A stretch of DNA of 64,000 nucleotides from an uncultured Eubacterium sp. Lineage in GTDB: Bacteria > Bacillota > Clostridia > Lachnospirales > Lachnospiraceae. The position numbers and the translations under genes were made by a program. Below, in pieces: positions 61,848 through 64,000 of this stretch (within the stretch, counting starts at the first letter, position 1; each line of letters starts with the position of its first letter). A model generated the notes under the pieces. The model worked only from the letters and a program-made list of their open reading frames with translations. It was not told the origin of the DNA and ran no database searches. Where the stretch lies: contig CAJUIL010000015.1 in the NCBI GenBank assembly GCA_910586225.1, positions 20,382 to 84,381 on the forward strand, in the 5' to 3' direction.

Positions 61848-64000
61848 ATGGCAAGGCTCAAAAAAATTCTTGGTCTTGAGCAGACGCTAGAAGATATTAG
61901 GGAAGATATTGCAAGATTAAAGGAAACTATTCCGGCATTGCTAAATGCGATCGACACGGGCGGATTTGTGCCAAAAGCTGTAAATGAAACGATTAGAGAG
62001 GCATTGGAGCGTCTAAACTCCAGCCAGACAGGATTCGAAGCGCAGTTTGTTAAACTGCAGGCAGGGGCTTTGCCTTTGGGGATAGCGGATGCCTGCAGTA
62101 TACTAAAGGAATGCCGGGAAAAGGCTGAAAGTATGGACAAATACCTTGCCGCAGCCGAGTTTTTTATGTCGCTGCGTTCGGATGACTCGTATGTTCAAGG
62201 GCTGCTGGAAAAAAGGCAATGTACGCTAGGTGCATTCGATTTTGAGAACATGGACGAGCAGGAGGTAAAGGACGCTGCAGAATGTTATTTGCGGCTGTAT
62301 GAAGCATTTTACGAAAAAGATCCTAGGCGGAAATTTGCACTTTTGTATTCTTCAGGCATGGAAGAAGAGATTGCAACGGGCATTGCTTTTCAGGAATTGC
62401 GTATTTTAGAAGAAGAAAAGGCAGTAGGGGAAGTTCTTTCTGATGAAATAGCGCAGTCGGAAACAGAAGGCGAGCCCGCGGCAGATGCTTTGGACAATGA
62501 AATAGCGGAAGAACTGACAGAAATTGTAGAACAAGTAGAACTGGCAGGATCAGTAGAAGAAGCGGGAGAAATTATCGATTCTGATAAAATAGCGCAGTCC
62601 GCACAGGAATACGTGTTCGTAACAGCAGATATTTCCGATCAAGCTGAGAAAGTTGAGCAAGGCGCACTTATTACAGAGAGTTTGGACAAAATGGAACCAG
62701 CAGTAAAAGGTGCAGAAGAACCAACAAAAATAGGTGAAGTAGAAGTAACGGGAACAGAACCAACAGCAGAAGCAGAAGTAAGAGAAGTAGATACAACAGG
62801 AACAGAGCCAACAGCAGAAGAAGCAGAGGCAAGAGAAGTAGAAGCAACAGGAACAGAACCAACAGCAGAAGAAGCAGAGGCAAGAGAAGTAGATGCGGCA
62901 GAAACAACGGAAATAAAAGAAACAGTCCCATCAGCAGAAACAGAAATTGAATGGGAAAATCCGGCAACAGAAGCTTTGAATAGCCAGATCTGGAAGGAGA
63001 TTGGGATTGCAAAGCCGCAGGATATGATCACAGAGGAAAGACCGGAGCTTTTGGATGTGCAGCAGTCTGCACGGGCTTTTGATAAGTTCAGGGTGAAGGA
63101 CTTCAGAAAGGATTTAAACGGAATTTCAGGAGCACGTATGGTAGAATGTCTGACCGAAGCGCTTGGCGGCGGTGGGTATGCGAAAGAATCGATGGCGCTT
63201 TGGATGGGAAAGAAATCCGATCACTATGATTTTGCAACTGACCGGTTGTTTGAGCTTGGATATTTGAAAAAATATGCGGTAAAAGGATTCGGTGAATTTT
63301 TTACATTATCCGCCAAAGGTGAGAAGGCATTTGTACTCAATGATTCCCTAACCTACATTCGAAGGCACTTTAAGAATAAAATAAATTTCAGCAGAGGCGG
63401 AGAGCATATCGGAGACAGCGCAAACGCTGCGGTTACGAGGATTTTGTACCAGCAGTCATTGTCCAGGATCCGAAAGCTTGACGAGGCTTATGCATTTCAT
63501 AAAGTAGACAGACACATCGGCGTCAATTATTTTATGATCGATTTTCCGAAGGTGTTCCAGAATAAAACTGTCTGCATTGCCGGAATTGTGTCGGATGCAG
63601 CGGATCAGTTCCAGGAGTTTTATACGCTGCTGAAAGAGACGTGTGACAGCGTGGAGCAGTATATCGTAACAGGAGCCGGACACGAAGCTGCGCGCTTTAC
63701 TGCAAAATGGATCTATAACTTGACAGGCGGACGCATTCCTGTATGGTATTGTGGTCATGAGGATGAGGCGTTCTATCATGCAAAAACAGATGAGATGATC
63801 GTTGATCGTGCTCAGGAAGCAGCGAGCACGGACGGCGAAAGCGAGCAAGAGGAAGCAGCAGCGCTAACAGAAAGAGAAATACGCGGCCGGGAAGCAGATT
63901 GTGAAAACGAGCAAGAGCCAGAGCAATCCGTAGCTAATGAAGATGAGCAAGAGCCGGAGCAGGCAGCAGTAAGTGAAACCAAGCAAGAGCCGGAGCAGGC
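61848..64000 (+). CDS. Long acidic protein of unknown function, runs off the window
   Basis: The frame is open from ATG at 61848 to the last base (at least 717 codons), with GGGAGG upstream. The N-terminal third is helical ('LEQTLEDIREDIARLKETI', 'AAEFFMSL', 'KDAAECYLRLYEAFYEKDP'). Residues about 195-370 are very acidic, with three 16-17-residue TGTEPTAEEAEAREV-type repeats. A folded C-terminal region (about 390-650) includes a winged-helix-like 'LFELGYLKKYAVKGFGEFFTLSAKGEKAF' (in part) and an alpha/beta stretch 'NYFMIDFPKVFQNKTVCIAGIVSDA'. The tail again has EQEPEQ repeats. No family is recognised. It follows the HelD fusion but has its own promoter. Confidence 0.75.
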   Translation, partial: MARLKKILGLEQTLEDIREDIARLKETIPALLNAIDTGGFVPKAVNETIREALERLNSSQTGFEAQFVKLQAGALPLGIADACSILKECREKAESMDKYLAAAEFFMSLRSDDSYVQGLLEKRQCTLGAFDFENMDEQEVKDAAECYLRLYEAFYEKDPRRKFALLYSSGMEEEIATGIAFQELRILEEEKAVGEVLSDEIAQSETEGEPAADALDNEIAEELTEIVEQVELAGSVEEAGEIIDSDKIAQSAQEYVFVTADISDQAEKVEQGALITESLDKMEPAVKGAEEPTKIGEVEVTGTEPTAEAEVREVDTTGTEPTAEEAEAREVEATGTEPTAEEAEAREVDAAETTEIKETVPSAETEIEWENPATEALNSQIWKEIGIAKPQDMITEERPELLDVQQSARAFDKFRVKDFRKDLNGISGARMVECLTEALGGGGYAKESMALWMGKKSDHYDFATDRLFELGYLKKYAVKGFGEFFTLSAKGEKAFVLNDSLTYIRRHFKNKINFSRGGEHIGDSANAAVTRILYQQSLSRIRKLDEAYAFHKVDRHIGVNYFMIDFPKVFQNKTVCIAGIVSDAADQFQEFYTLLKETCDSVEQYIVTGAGHEAARFTAKWIYNLTGGRIPVWYCGHEDEAFYHAKTDEMIVDRAQEAASTDGESEQEEAAALTEREIRGREADCENEQEPEQSVANEDEQEPEQAAVSETKQEPEQ
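62748..62897 (+). repeat. Tandem repeats encoding acidic TGTEPTAEEAEAREV-type units
   Basis: One 48-base and two 51-base units in tandem. The last two are nearly identical in DNA, which suggests recent duplication and likely length variation among strains. Confidence 0.85.

Noticed and set aside
62639..63031. Minus-strand low-complexity Ser/Ala/Val frame
   Set aside because: Mirror of the acidic repeat region of the plus-strand gene.

Overview
The window looks like chromosome of a spore-forming Clostridia member, most likely Lachnospiraceae. Several things point that way. There is an alpha/beta small acid-soluble spore protein and the sporulation membrane protein YlbJ. Firmicutes markers RecU, RemA, RnpM (YlxR)/YlxQ, HelD and FakA (YloV) are present. 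Starts have strong AGGAGG-type ribosome sites, and several promoters are near-consensus sigma-A with 17-base spacers. Most of the window is moderate in G+C. The stretch from about 3.2 to 8.8 kb is clearly AT-rich.

Layout. 1-2.8 kb: end of fatty acid kinase FakA, recG and a convergent spore protein gene. 2.9-10.3 kb: an AT-rich accessory island. It holds the 3' end of a group II intron, two related repeats around a secreted-protein gene, a membrane-anchored trigger-factor-like foldase, an unknown cytoplasmic protein, and broken IS1182-type and IS66-type transposase genes. 10.3-23.4 kb: housekeeping (rqcH, yicC, remA, rpoZ, rimO, pgsA, pncC, rsmD, coaD, ylbJ, an M23 peptidase, a YgiQ-type radical SAM protein, a pseudouridine synthase, recU). 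gmk is missing from its usual place between remA and rpoZ. 23.4-28.9 kb: a small paralogous gene, then hisZ-hisG-hisD and a HisIE that carries an extra barrel-like N-terminal domain. 29.3-38.3 kb: the translation operon rimP-nusA-rnpM-ylxQ-infB-rbfA-nrnA-truB-ribF, with many overlapping stops and starts. 38.3-42.6 kb: a secreted NlpC/P60 hydrolase, then rpsO and pnp, each with a structured leader. 42.6-47 kb, minus strand: a membrane-anchored MutS-like ATPase, a frameshifted leucine-rich/anti-sigma-like gene and an ECF sigma factor with a likely self-controlled promoter. 47-51.4 kb: a chemoreceptor and a secreted 5'-nucleotidase. 51.4-57.5 kb: a membrane protein, a two-component system and a MacB/Bce-type ABC exporter. 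57.5-64 kb: a PD-(D/E)XK-like protein, a HelD helicase fused to a sugar-hydrolase-type beta domain, and a long acidic protein that runs off the window.

A repeat family with GTAACAG-type inverted ends recurs in at least four longer copies (near 4.2, 5.6, 12.1 and 42.5 kb) and one minimal copy (39.6 kb). The most unusual items are the HelD/GH31-N fusion next to a nuclease-like gene, the secreted-protein/foldase cassette in the island, the HisIE with a barrel lacking both catalytic aspartates, and the repeat family. All calls come from reading the sequence by eye; no database search was run.
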